A DNA stretch of 64,000 nt. Source: Streptomyces sp. NBC_01314. GTDB taxonomy: Bacteria; Actinomycetota; Actinomycetes; Streptomycetales; Streptomycetaceae. Shown here piece by piece: positions 1 to 7,300 of the stretch (its first letter is position 1; each line of letters opens with the position of its first letter). Location: positions 6,758,001-6,822,000 of the forward strand of contig NZ_CP108394.1 of NCBI RefSeq assembly GCF_041435215.1, read 5' to 3'. The notes under the pieces were generated by a model. That model saw nothing but the letters and a program-made list of their open reading frames with translations, was not told the DNA's origin and made no database searches. The position numbers and the translations under genes were made by a program.

Positions 1-666
1 CTTGTCCACGCCGGGATGCTCGACGAGGGCCCGGCCGGCCTCGGGACCACCGGTCAGCAGGTTGATGGCGCCGTCCGGCACACCGGCCGCCCGGCACAAC
101 TCGACGAGCCGCACCGTGGTCATCGGGGTCTGTTCCGCGGGTTTGACGATCACGGTGTTCCCGCAGGCGAGGGCCGGTGCGATCTTCCAACTCGCGATCA
201 TGAGCGGGAAGTTCCACGGGGTGATCAGCGCGCACACTCCCACCGGCTCGCGCTTGGTGTACTGCAGCACGCCGGGGAAGGACAGCGGCGCCGTCTCGCC
301 GTAGATCTTGGTGACCCAGCCGGCGTAGTAGCGGAAGTGCTCGGCAGCCGCGGCGACGCTGACCGCCATGGAGATGCCGAGCGGCTGGCCCTGGTCGCGG
401 GTCTCCAACGCGGCCAGTTCCTCGGCGTTTTCCTCGATGAGGTCGCCGATGCGCCACAGGATCCGGGCGCGCCGGGCCGGGGTGAGTCCCGCCCAGTCCG
501 GGTTCTCGAGGGCGGCGCGGGCGGCCCGTACGGCCGCGTCGGCGTCCGCGGCCCCGGCCAGGGACACCTGGGCGTGGGGTTGCCCCGTCGCCGGGTCCAG
601 GGTCTCGAACTCCGCTCCGGAGGCCGCGGCTTGCCACTCGCCACCGATGAAAAGGGTGTTGGTCAC
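1..666 (-). CDS. NAD(P)-dependent aldehyde dehydrogenase (N-terminal part, runs off the left edge)
   Basis: Only the first ~222 residues are in the window. Reading on the minus strand from GTG at 666 the protein opens MTNTLFIGGEW and carries the aldehyde dehydrogenase hallmark LITPWNFPLM followed by NTVIVKPAEQTP, i.e. the N-terminal NAD-binding domain of the superfamily. The catalytic Glu and Cys would lie beyond the edge. The GTG start overlaps the stop of the upstream GMC oxidoreductase (GTGA), so the two are almost certainly translated together. An alcohol-oxidising GMC enzyme followed by an aldehyde dehydrogenase implies stepwise alcohol to aldehyde to acid oxidation; choline to betaine is the textbook pair, but the adjacent 4-hydroxyphenylacetate genes make an aromatic aldehyde equally possible. 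Substrate is not determinable from this fragment. Confidence 0.9.
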   Translation of the reverse strand, partial: MTNTLFIGGEWQAAASGAEFETLDPATGQPHAQVSLAGAADADAAVRAARAALENPDWAGLTPARRARILWRIGDLIEENAEELAALETRDQGQPLGISMAVSVAAAAEHFRYYAGWVTKIYGETAPLSFPGVLQYTKREPVGVCALITPWNFPLMIASWKIAPALACGNTVIVKPAEQTPMTTVRLVELCRAAGVPDGAINLLTGGPEAGRALVEHPGVDK

Positions 667-2195
667 AGCTGTGCTCCCAGGATGAAGTCGGCGCAGCGCT
701 CGCCGATCATGACGGCAGGTGCGTGGGTGTTGCCGGAGGTGACGGAGGGCATGACGGAGGCGTCCGCGACGCGCAGGCCGGCCACGCCGTGTACGCGCAG
801 CTGAGGATCGACGACCGCCATACGGTCGATGCCCATACGGCAGGTGCCCACCTGGTGGTGATAGCTGAGGAGGGTCCGCTTGATGTACGCGGCGATCTCC
901 GCGTCCGTACGCACGTACGGTCCGGGTGCGACCTCGCGGGCCCGCCAGTCGCCCAGCGACTTCTCCTCGCCGATCTCCCGCACCTGCCGCACGGCCCGCA
1001 CCATGGACGCGAGGTCCGACGGCTCGGAGAAGTAAGCGGGGTCCAGGGCGGGAGCCTGGGTGGGGTCGGCCGAGCGCAGCCACAGGCGGCCCCGGCTGAG
1101 CGGACGGATCGTCCCGGCGAGGACCGAGAAGCCGTGGCCCTCTTCCGGAACGTCCATGTCGGGCACCGGCAGTGGCAGGTGGGACATCAGCGGCTGCAGG
1201 TCCGGCACGGCCAGCGCCGGGTCGGACTTGGCGAAGTAGTGGGCCTCCAGTTTGTTGGCCGTACCCTGCGGCACCGGCCGTGCCGACTCCCACACCACCG
1301 GAGCGAGGGTGTGGTCGTGCAGGTTCGCGCCCACTCCCGGCAGGTCCGCGGTCGACTCGATCCCGAGGGCCCGCAGCTCGTCCGCCGGCCCGACACCGCT
1401 GAGCAGGAGCAGCTGGGCCGATCCGATGGCGCCGCCGGACAGGATCACGTCCCCTTCGCAGCGGACCTCCGTCGTACGGCCTTCGCGCAGCAGCTCGACG
1501 CCCTGCGCCCGGCCGTCGGCCACCAGGACGCGCGTGACCGCCGTGCCGGTCATCACCGTGAGCTGCGCGCTGTCGAGCACCGGCTCCATGAAGGCGGTCC
1601 ACGCGCTGACCCGCTTGCCGTCGCGGATGTTGCGGTGGATCAGGTTCACGCCGAGCTGGTCCTGGCCGTTGCAGTCGTCGTTGTACGCGATCCCGTAGTC
1701 CTGGCAGGCCTCGATGAAGGCGGTGGTGACCGGGTTGGGGGAGTGGTTCCGGCTGACGGGCAGCGGGCCGCCGGCCCCGTGGTAGTCCGACGCGCCGTCC
1801 TCGAAGTCCTCCGAGCGTTTGAAGTACGGCAGCACCTCGTCGTACGACCAGCCCGCGGCTCCCTGGTAGGCCCAGCTGTCGTAGTCGGCCCGGTTGCCGC
1901 GGACGTAGATCATGCCGTTGAGGGCGCTGGAGCCGCCGAGGACCTTGCCGCGCGGCCAGAACACCTGGGTGCCGGAGGCGTGCCGCTGGGGTTCGGTGGT
2001 GTACGCGTGGTCCTGCGGGGAGTTCCACAGCTCCCACAGGCGCCCGGGGTCGTGGATGGCCGGGTTGTCGTCCCGGTCGCCCATCTCGATCAGCAGGACG
2101 GTCCGGCCGGCGTCCACGAGTCTGCGCGCGAGCGCACAGCCCGCGGACCCGGCGCCCACCACGATGTGGTCGTAAACGGTGTGTGTTGCTCGCAT
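663..2195 (-). CDS. GMC-family FAD-dependent alcohol/choline dehydrogenase-like oxidoreductase
   Basis: A 510-residue protein, normal length for choline dehydrogenase-like GMC enzymes. The N terminus has the FAD Rossmann motif DHIVVGAGSAGCALARRL (about residues 8-25), then the GMC signature KVLGGSSALNGMIYVRG, and the C terminus has YHHQVGTCRMG with the likely catalytic histidine and the closing VTSGNTHAPAVMIGERCAD. The reading frame stays open far upstream but ATG at 2195 puts the Rossmann fold in its usual place. The stop overlaps the start of the aldehyde dehydrogenase by four bases. No signal peptide is visible, so a cytoplasmic flavoprotein is expected. It could oxidise choline, or an aromatic alcohol such as tyrosol to supply the neighbouring 4-hydroxyphenylacetate pathway; the sequence alone does not decide. 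Confidence 0.9.
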   Translation of the reverse strand: MRATHTVYDHIVVGAGSAGCALARRLVDAGRTVLLIEMGDRDDNPAIHDPGRLWELWNSPQDHAYTTEPQRHASGTQVFWPRGKVLGGSSALNGMIYVRGNRADYDSWAYQGAAGWSYDEVLPYFKRSEDFEDGASDYHGAGGPLPVSRNHSPNPVTTAFIEACQDYGIAYNDDCNGQDQLGVNLIHRNIRDGKRVSAWTAFMEPVLDSAQLTVMTGTAVTRVLVADGRAQGVELLREGRTTEVRCEGDVILSGGAIGSAQLLLLSGVGPADELRALGIESTADLPGVGANLHDHTLAPVVWESARPVPQGTANKLEAHYFAKSDPALAVPDLQPLMSHLPLPVPDMDVPEEGHGFSVLAGTIRPLSRGRLWLRSADPTQAPALDPAYFSEPSDLASMVRAVRQVREIGEEKSLGDWRAREVAPGPYVRTDAEIAAYIKRTLLSYHHQVGTCRMGIDRMAVVDPQLRVHGVAGLRVADASVMPSVTSGNTHAPAVMIGERCADFILGAQL

Positions 2196-2397
2196 GACGG
2201 GAGGGTCACAGACGGACGGGCCGCCCGCTTGTGCCGTCGTGCACGGGCTGTTGCGGAGGCGGGCACGAACGGCTGTGCACGGGCGGACGGCCGGCCCTGT
2301 GGCCGGGCGCACGTTGCCCTGCCGGCCCATGGGCGACGCGGCAGCTGCGGCGGGTGACCAGCCGGACCGCGCGGGGCGGACGGCTGGTTCGCGGCAG

Positions 2398-2443
2398 CAC
2401 GCGAAGAGCCAGGACCACCGAGGTGGTCCTGGCTCTTCGCGTG
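2398..2443. terminator. Perfect 22-bp inverted repeat (bidirectional hairpin)
   Basis: Bases 2398-2419 and 2422-2443 are perfect reverse complements separated by two bases (GA). The arm begins CACGCGAAGAGCC and ends GGACCACC. It lies in the 515-base gap between the AraC gene end and the GMC gene start, both read on the minus strand. There is no T tract, as is common in Streptomyces. A terminator or cruciform protein-binding site are both possible. Confidence 0.6.
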
Positions 2444-2629
2444 AGTCGCATGCACCCTGGCCACCCACTCCGGCTTGCGTGATGGTGCACCGGCCCTTGC
2501 CGGGGCGGGCACGATCGGCAGATCCGCCGTTTTCGGGATGTACTACGACAGGCGGCGAAAGGGCGGCAAAACCGCGTGACCGCCGCTGAGCGCTCGCTAA
2601 GCGGCCTTGGTGAAGTCTGGTGCGGCACC

Positions 2630-2683
2630 GCGCCCCGTAAGGGGCGCGGGGAACTGCGCGACCAGCCCCCACCGGCCCGCGGG
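2630..2683. repeat. Streptomyces-type intergenic hairpin-plus-tail element, copy 1
   Basis: GCGCCCC, loop GTAA, GGGGCGC (2630-2647), followed by the tail GGGGAACTGCGCGACCAGCC and a CCGGCCCGCGGG end. The same layout recurs five more times in this window in gaps between genes. It sits just past the stop of the minus-strand AraC gene and probably serves as its terminator. Confidence 0.65.
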
Positions 2684-2710
2684 TTCATCACCGTCCTTCC
2701 AGCGGAGCGC

Positions 2711-3676
2711 TTAGGCGCCCAGCGCCGTGCGCCCGGCCCCGCGTGCCTCGGACGGACTCATGCCGTAGGCGCTCTTGAAGGCGTGGCTGAAGTGGGCGGG
2801 GTCCGGAAAGCCCCAGCGGCTTCCGACGGTGGCGACGGGCATGGGGGCGAGCGCGGGGTTCGCGAGGTCGCGCAGGCACTCGGCGAGGCGACGCTCCCGG
2901 AGCCAGCCCGAGACCGTGTATCCCCGCTCGGCCAGCAGCTTGTAGAGGAAGCGCCGCGAGATGTGGTGGGCGGCCGCGATCCGGTCGGGGCCGAGCCCCG
3001 GGTCGGAGAGCCGCTGCTCCATGTACGTGAGGATCCGCCGGGCCAGCAGTTCCCGCCCGTCGTCCTGCTGTGTCACGTGCGCGGCGCACCGCTCCGAGAG
3101 CAGCGCGCCGACCAGGTCGATCACGCTGTCCGCGAGCCGCGGCGTGCTAAGTGCGTCCAGTTGCCGCACCTGCCCGGCCAGTCCGCGCAGGAACGGGTGC
3201 ACCACGGGCCCCAGTCCGTCGTCGCACGACACGGTGGTGGCGATCATGCGGGTCAGGTCGCGCTCGGGCAGCCGGAGCAGGACCCGCGGGAACATCAGCA
3301 CGAGTGTGCGGTACGGCTGGTCGAAGTCGAGTGTGTACGGGTGCCGGGTGTCGTAGATGGCCAGCTCGCCCGGCTTGAGCAGGGCCTGGCGGTCCGCCTG
3401 GGTCAGCATGCACTGCCCTGCCAGCTGAAGACTCACCTTGACGAAATCGGCCGGGTCGGAGGCGATGTGCCTACGGGTGTGGGCGACGCCGTGCGGATCC
3501 GCGGCCACCACGGACACCTGCACCGCGCCGAGCTGGGCGGTGTCCAAGGAGGCGCGGAAGTCGGGAACCTCGCGCGGCAGCGCTTCCAGCGGCACGAAAC
3601 TCTGGCCGACCACGTCCCGCCAGAACTCGAAGCGTCCTGCGGAGGTGTCTTCCAACGGAGTCGTCATCGAGGGCAT
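2711..3676 (-). CDS. AraC-family transcriptional regulator (AraC_binding_2 type)
   Basis: A 321-residue regulator. The N-terminal two thirds look like the cupin-derived effector domain of the FeaR/NphR branch (LKPGELAIYDTRHPYTL near residues 120-135), and the last ~100 residues form the double helix-turn-helix with the classic ending WGFPDPAHFSHAFKSAYGMSPSEAR. ATG at 3676 is preceded by AGAGGAG at good spacing. Family members of this branch activate genes for aromatic amine, phenol or phenylacetaldehyde catabolism, which suits its position between the 4-hydroxyphenylacetate operon and the GMC/aldehyde dehydrogenase pair. The effector is unknown; assignment to those two operons is inference from location. 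Confidence 0.88.
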   Translation of the reverse strand: MPSMTTPLEDTSAGRFEFWRDVVGQSFVPLEALPREVPDFRASLDTAQLGAVQVSVVAADPHGVAHTRRHIASDPADFVKVSLQLAGQCMLTQADRQALLKPGELAIYDTRHPYTLDFDQPYRTLVLMFPRVLLRLPERDLTRMIATTVSCDDGLGPVVHPFLRGLAGQVRQLDALSTPRLADSVIDLVGALLSERCAAHVTQQDDGRELLARRILTYMEQRLSDPGLGPDRIAAAHHISRRFLYKLLAERGYTVSGWLRERRLAECLRDLANPALAPMPVATVGSRWGFPDPAHFSHAFKSAYGMSPSEARGAGRTALGA

Positions 3677-3725
3677 GGGTCTCCTCTGAGGGCCCTTCGG
3701 CAGGCCGGCAGGTAGGCATGCCGCC

Positions 3726-3756
3726 GGATACTAACTGTATTATCCGGTTTTCACAA
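3726..3756 (-). promoter_or_regulatory. Promoter of the AraC-family gene with overlapping operator-like palindrome
   Basis: On the minus strand TTGTGA (3756-3751), a 17-base spacer and TAGTAT (3733-3728) form a good vegetative promoter about 50 bases before the ATG. GGATA at 3726-3730 and TATCC at 3741-3745 make an inverted repeat over the -10 box, a likely control site. The region is strikingly AT-rich for this genome. Confidence 0.5.
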
Positions 3757-3810
3757 AGTGCGACGAATGGGGTGAATGAGAAGATCCCGTGTCTGTTGAG
3801 GGGGCGGTGA

Positions 3811-3847
3811 GGGGCCCCGGAAGGGCGCGAAGCACCTCCGGGTCCCC
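3811..3847 (-). terminator. Likely terminator of the hpa operon
   Basis: GGGGCCCCGGA (3811-3821) pairs with TCCGGGTCCCC (3837-3847) with one mismatch, 15 bases apart, just past the stop of the ring-cleavage dioxygenase gene (3862) and before the AraC promoter. Confidence 0.5.
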
Positions 3848-3861
3848 CACCGCCCGGAGCA

Positions 3862-4866
3862 TCAGCCGAGGCCGTCCGCACCCACCTGAACCGCGGACTC
3901 GTCGAGGACGGTGTCGGTCACGGGCCGCGGACGTCCGTCCAGGTCGAGGACGGGGACGGCCTCCTTGTACCAGGACTCGATGACGGCGTTGCCCCAGAAG
4001 TCGCGGCGGCGGTCGTCGCGCACGTTCCAACGGTACGTCTCGTGGTCCGGGTCACCGGTGTAGTAGTCCGAGGTGTAGATCTCCACGCGGTGGCCGTCGG
4101 GGTCCCGCAGGTAGAGGTAGAAGGCGTTGGAGACACCGTGCCGGCCGGGGCCACGCTCGATGTGGTGCTCCTTGTGCAGCGAGCCGAAGATGTCGGCCGC
4201 GCGCAGTACCTGGTGGGACTCGTGGGTGGCCACCCCGACGTGGTGCAGGCGCGGTCCGGCACCCCCCGTGAAGGCGACGTCATGGACGGTCTGCTTGCGG
4301 TACATCCAGGCCGCGTACAGCTCGTGCTCGTCACCCTCGATCGTTTCCGAGCAGCCGAAGCCGAGGGACTTGTAGTGGGCGTAGGCGGCCGGGATGTCGG
4401 GGGTGCAGATGTTGAAGTGGTCCAGGCGGGCGATCTCGGCGCCGTGGCGGATGTCGTAGCGCTGGATGAGGCGCTCGGCGCGCTCGATCTCGTGGAAGAA
4501 CTCCACGGGGAAGCCGAGCGGGTCGATGACCCGGACCGCGTCGCCGATTCCGTGCGTTCCCTCGCCCTTCTTCAACCGCTTGACCGGGCAGCCGAGTCCG
4601 GCGAAGAACTTCTCCGCCTTGTCGACGTCCTCCGGGGTGCGGACGCGATAGGAGATGTGGTCGAGGGCCGCCAGATCGCCCTTGCGCAGCACCAGCGAGT
4701 GGTGGGTGAGTTCGTCCGTGCCGCGCAGATACAGCGACCCGGCGTCCTCGTACTGGATGTGGAAGCCGAGCATGTCGACCCAGAACCAGCGGGCGGCACC
4801 GAGGTCGGTGACGGCCAACTGGGCGTAGGCGGACCGGACGACGTCGGGTGCGTTCGAGGCGGTCAT
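3862..4866 (-). CDS. hpaD: 3,4-dihydroxyphenylacetate (homoprotocatechuate) 2,3-dioxygenase
   Basis: A 334-residue type I extradiol dioxygenase with two glyoxalase-fold halves that opens homoprotocatechuate between C2 and C3. The metal ligands are visible as H150 (LDHFN), H209 (RLHHVG) and E262 (HRVEIYT); second-sphere residues N152, H195, H243 and Y252 also fall at the positions known from the Brevibacterium fuscum enzyme, offset by five. The C-terminal run GRHGVSNAFYLYLRDPDGHR is characteristic of this subgroup rather than catechol or biphenyl dioxygenases. The ATG overlaps the stop of the upstream semialdehyde dehydrogenase (ATGA). It is the last gene of the operon. Whether Fe or Mn is used cannot be told from sequence. 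Confidence 0.95.
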   Translation of the reverse strand: MTASNAPDVVRSAYAQLAVTDLGAARWFWVDMLGFHIQYEDAGSLYLRGTDELTHHSLVLRKGDLAALDHISYRVRTPEDVDKAEKFFAGLGCPVKRLKKGEGTHGIGDAVRVIDPLGFPVEFFHEIERAERLIQRYDIRHGAEIARLDHFNICTPDIPAAYAHYKSLGFGCSETIEGDEHELYAAWMYRKQTVHDVAFTGGAGPRLHHVGVATHESHQVLRAADIFGSLHKEHHIERGPGRHGVSNAFYLYLRDPDGHRVEIYTSDYYTGDPDHETYRWNVRDDRRRDFWGNAVIESWYKEAVPVLDLDGRPRPVTDTVLDESAVQVGADGLG

Positions 4867-6371
4867 GAGGTGGCTCCGAAGCGAGGGGTGTGCACCTCGG
4901 TGAGGGCGACGTGGACGATCTTCGATTCGGTGTAGAAGTCGATGCTGTGGGCGCCGCCCTCGCGGCCGACGCCGGAGGCCTTGACCCCACCGAACGGAGT
5001 GCGCAGGTCACGGACGTTGTGGGAGTTGATCCAGACCATGCCGGACTCGACCGCGTGCGCGATGCGGTGGCCGCGCTTGAGGTCCGAGGTCCAGACATAG
5101 GCGGCCAGACCGAACTGCGTGGCGTTCGCGAGTTCCACGGCCTCGGTCTCGTCGTCGAAGGGAGCGACGGCCACGACCGGGCCGAAGATCTCCTCCTGGA
5201 AGATACGGGCGTCGCGTTCGACGTCGGCGAAGACGGTGGGCTGGAGGTAGTTGCCGTCCGCGAGGTGCTCGGGGCGGCTGCCACCGGCGACCAGCCGGGC
5301 CTCCTTCCGGCCGATCTCCACGTAGTTCAGGACGCGCTCGTAGTGTTCGGGGTGTACCAGTGCGCCGACCTCGGTGGCCGGGTCGGAAGGCAGCCCGACG
5401 CGTACGTTCGCGGCCCGCTCCGCCAGTCGCCGGGTGAACTCCTCGTACAGCGGGCGCTCGACGAGTACGCGTGAACCTGCCGTGCAGCGCTCCCCGTTGA
5501 GGGAGAACACGCCGAACACGACCGAGTCCAGGGCGGCTTCCAGGTCGGCGTCGGCGAAGACGACGACCGGGGACTTGCCGCCCAGCTCCATCGACACCGT
5601 CTTCAGGTGCTCGGCGGAGGAGCGGATGATGTGCCGGCCCGTGTCGGAGGAGCCGGTGAAGGAGATCAGCGGCACGTCCGGGTGGTCGACGAGGGCCTGG
5701 CCGGCCTCCTCGCCGATGCCGTGGACGATGTTCACCACTCCGGCGGGCACGCCTGCCTCTTCGAAGATCTCCGGCCACAGCGACGCGGACAGCGGGGTCC
5801 ACTCGGCCGGCTTGAGGATCAGCGTGCAGCCGGACGCCAGCGCGGGTGCCAGCTTCCAGCTCTCCAGCATGAACGGGGTGTTCCAGGGAGTGATCAGCCC
5901 GGCGACCCCCACCGGTGTGCGCACCACATAGCTGAACTGGTCGTCGCCCTGCCGGAACGCCTCCTCGCCGAGGGCCACGATGACATCCGCGAAGTAGCGG
6001 AAGTTCTCGGCGGCACGCCGCGCCTGGCCGCGGGCCTGCGTGATCGGCAGCCCGGAGTCGTACGACTCGAAGGCGGCGAGCCGGTCATGACGGGCCTCGA
6101 CGGCGTCGGCAATCCGGTACAGGACACCCGCGCGTGCCCGGTTGGACAGCCCGGCCCACTCCGGGAACGCGACCCGGGCGGCCGTCACCGCCCGGTCCAC
6201 GTCGGCCGCGGAGCCACGCGCGGCCTGTGCGTAGGCCGTGTTGGAGACCGGGTCGGCGACGTCGAAGGTGCATCCGTCGGCGGCGTCGACGAGGTCACCG
6301 CCGATCCAGTGCCGGATCACGGAGGGCAGGTGCTCGGGGGTGGGGGGAAGGTGCTCCGGGGTGGCGCTCAC
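4863..6371 (-). CDS. hpaE: 5-carboxymethyl-2-hydroxymuconate semialdehyde dehydrogenase
   Basis: A 502-residue aldehyde dehydrogenase that oxidises the ring-cleavage product of HpaD. The fold motif LITPWNTPFMLESWK lies near 160-173, the general base is E262 in MELGGKSP and the nucleophile is C296 in NGERCTAGS. GTG at 6371 overlaps the stop of the DapA-like gene (GTGA) and the stop overlaps hpaD, so the coding frame is fixed at both ends. The N terminus contains a short duplicated string TPEHLP, a local oddity outside the conserved domain. Function is assigned from family plus position between the aldolase-like genes and hpaD; other semialdehydes are possible but the operon context is strong. 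Confidence 0.92.
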   Translation of the reverse strand: MSATPEHLPPTPEHLPSVIRHWIGGDLVDAADGCTFDVADPVSNTAYAQAARGSAADVDRAVTAARVAFPEWAGLSNRARAGVLYRIADAVEARHDRLAAFESYDSGLPITQARGQARRAAENFRYFADVIVALGEEAFRQGDDQFSYVVRTPVGVAGLITPWNTPFMLESWKLAPALASGCTLILKPAEWTPLSASLWPEIFEEAGVPAGVVNIVHGIGEEAGQALVDHPDVPLISFTGSSDTGRHIIRSSAEHLKTVSMELGGKSPVVVFADADLEAALDSVVFGVFSLNGERCTAGSRVLVERPLYEEFTRRLAERAANVRVGLPSDPATEVGALVHPEHYERVLNYVEIGRKEARLVAGGSRPEHLADGNYLQPTVFADVERDARIFQEEIFGPVVAVAPFDDETEAVELANATQFGLAAYVWTSDLKRGHRIAHAVESGMVWINSHNVRDLRTPFGGVKASGVGREGGAHSIDFYTESKIVHVALTEVHTPRFGATS

Positions 6372-7300
6372 TGCGCGGCTCCGATCTGCTGGGTGAGGTC
6401 GCCGCCCTCGGCGAGGAGCGCGCGGATCTTCGACAGGCCCGCGTCGGTGGGGGAGGCGAGCGGCGGGCGGACATGGGGCGACGCGATACGTCCCTGCTGG
6501 TGCAGCACCCACTTCGCCGGCGCCGGGTTCGTCTCGACGAACAAGAGGTCGACGAGCGGGTGCAGGCGGTAGTGGAGATCGCGGGCACCGTCGAAATCGC
6601 CCGCCTCCCACAGCTCGTACATCCGAGCCACCGCGCCGGGCGCGAGGTTGGCGACGGCCGAGACGAACCCCGCACCGCCGAGCGCGAGCAGCGGCAGACA
6701 GAGCAGCTCGATGCCGGACCACACCAGCAGTGAGCGCCCGCAGGCGTGCAGCACGCGCGAGAAGTGCTCGAAGTCCTTGGTGGTCTCCTTGACGCCCACG
6801 AAGTTCTCGAAGTCGGTGAACAGCCGCTTCACCGTCTCGGGCGCGATGTCGACGGCCGTGCGCGAGGGCACGTTGTAGGCGACGATCGGCAGGTCCGGGA
6901 ACTCCCGTGCGACGGTCGCGTACCACTGGTACAGCCCCTCCTGCGTGGGGCGCGCGTAGTACGGCGTGATGACGAGCGCGGCGTCGGCGCCCAACTCGGC
7001 TGCGGCGGCGGTGAGTTCGAGGGTCTCGTCGAGCTTGTGGGATCCGGTCCCGGGCAGGAACGGGACGCGGTCGCCGATCTCCTCGACCGCCGTCCGCATC
7101 CCCGCGATCCGCTCGCCGACGCTCTGCGAGCTGGGCTCGCCGGTGGAGCCGCCCAGCGAGATGCCGTGCGAACCGGACTCCAGCTGGAAGCGGATCAGCG
7201 CGCGCAGGCTGTCGTGGTCGACGGCTCCGTCCGAGGTGAAGGGGGTGATGGCGGGAGCGATGGAGCCGCGGATGGCGGACGGGTCGCTGCGGAATTTCAT
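6368..7300 (-). CDS. DapA/N-acetylneuraminate-lyase superfamily aldolase in the hpa operon
   Basis: A 310-residue TIM-barrel lyase of the dihydrodipicolinate synthase superfamily. Visible are GGSTGE (50-55), the tyrosine of AYNVPSR (Y142) and the Schiff-base lysine K171 in VGVKETT. ATG at 7300 has AAGGAGAG in front and overlaps the stop of the FAH-RraA gene (ATGA). True lysine-pathway DapA is unlikely inside a degradation operon. Canonical pathways split the final hydroxy-oxo-diacid with the HpaI/HpcH aldolase; no such gene is seen here, so this protein may do that retro-aldol step, or act as a decarboxylating dehydratase as other superfamily members do. The reaction is inference. Confidence 0.85.
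   Translation of the reverse strand: MKFRSDPSAIRGSIAPAITPFTSDGAVDHDSLRALIRFQLESGSHGISLGGSTGEPSSQSVGERIAGMRTAVEEIGDRVPFLPGTGSHKLDETLELTAAAAELGADAALVITPYYARPTQEGLYQWYATVAREFPDLPIVAYNVPSRTAVDIAPETVKRLFTDFENFVGVKETTKDFEHFSRVLHACGRSLLVWSGIELLCLPLLALGGAGFVSAVANLAPGAVARMYELWEAGDFDGARDLHYRLHPLVDLLFVETNPAPAKWVLHQQGRIASPHVRPPLASPTDAGLSKIRALLAEGGDLTQQIGAAQ

Noticed and set aside
2196..2672. N-terminal extension of the GMC oxidoreductase (159 extra residues)
   Set aside because: It spans a perfect hairpin and a repeat element, has low-complexity composition, and the FAD motif sits correctly from ATG 2195.
6368..7300. Calling this gene dapA of lysine synthesis
   Set aside because: It is embedded by overlapping codons in a catabolic operon with no lysine or wall genes nearby.
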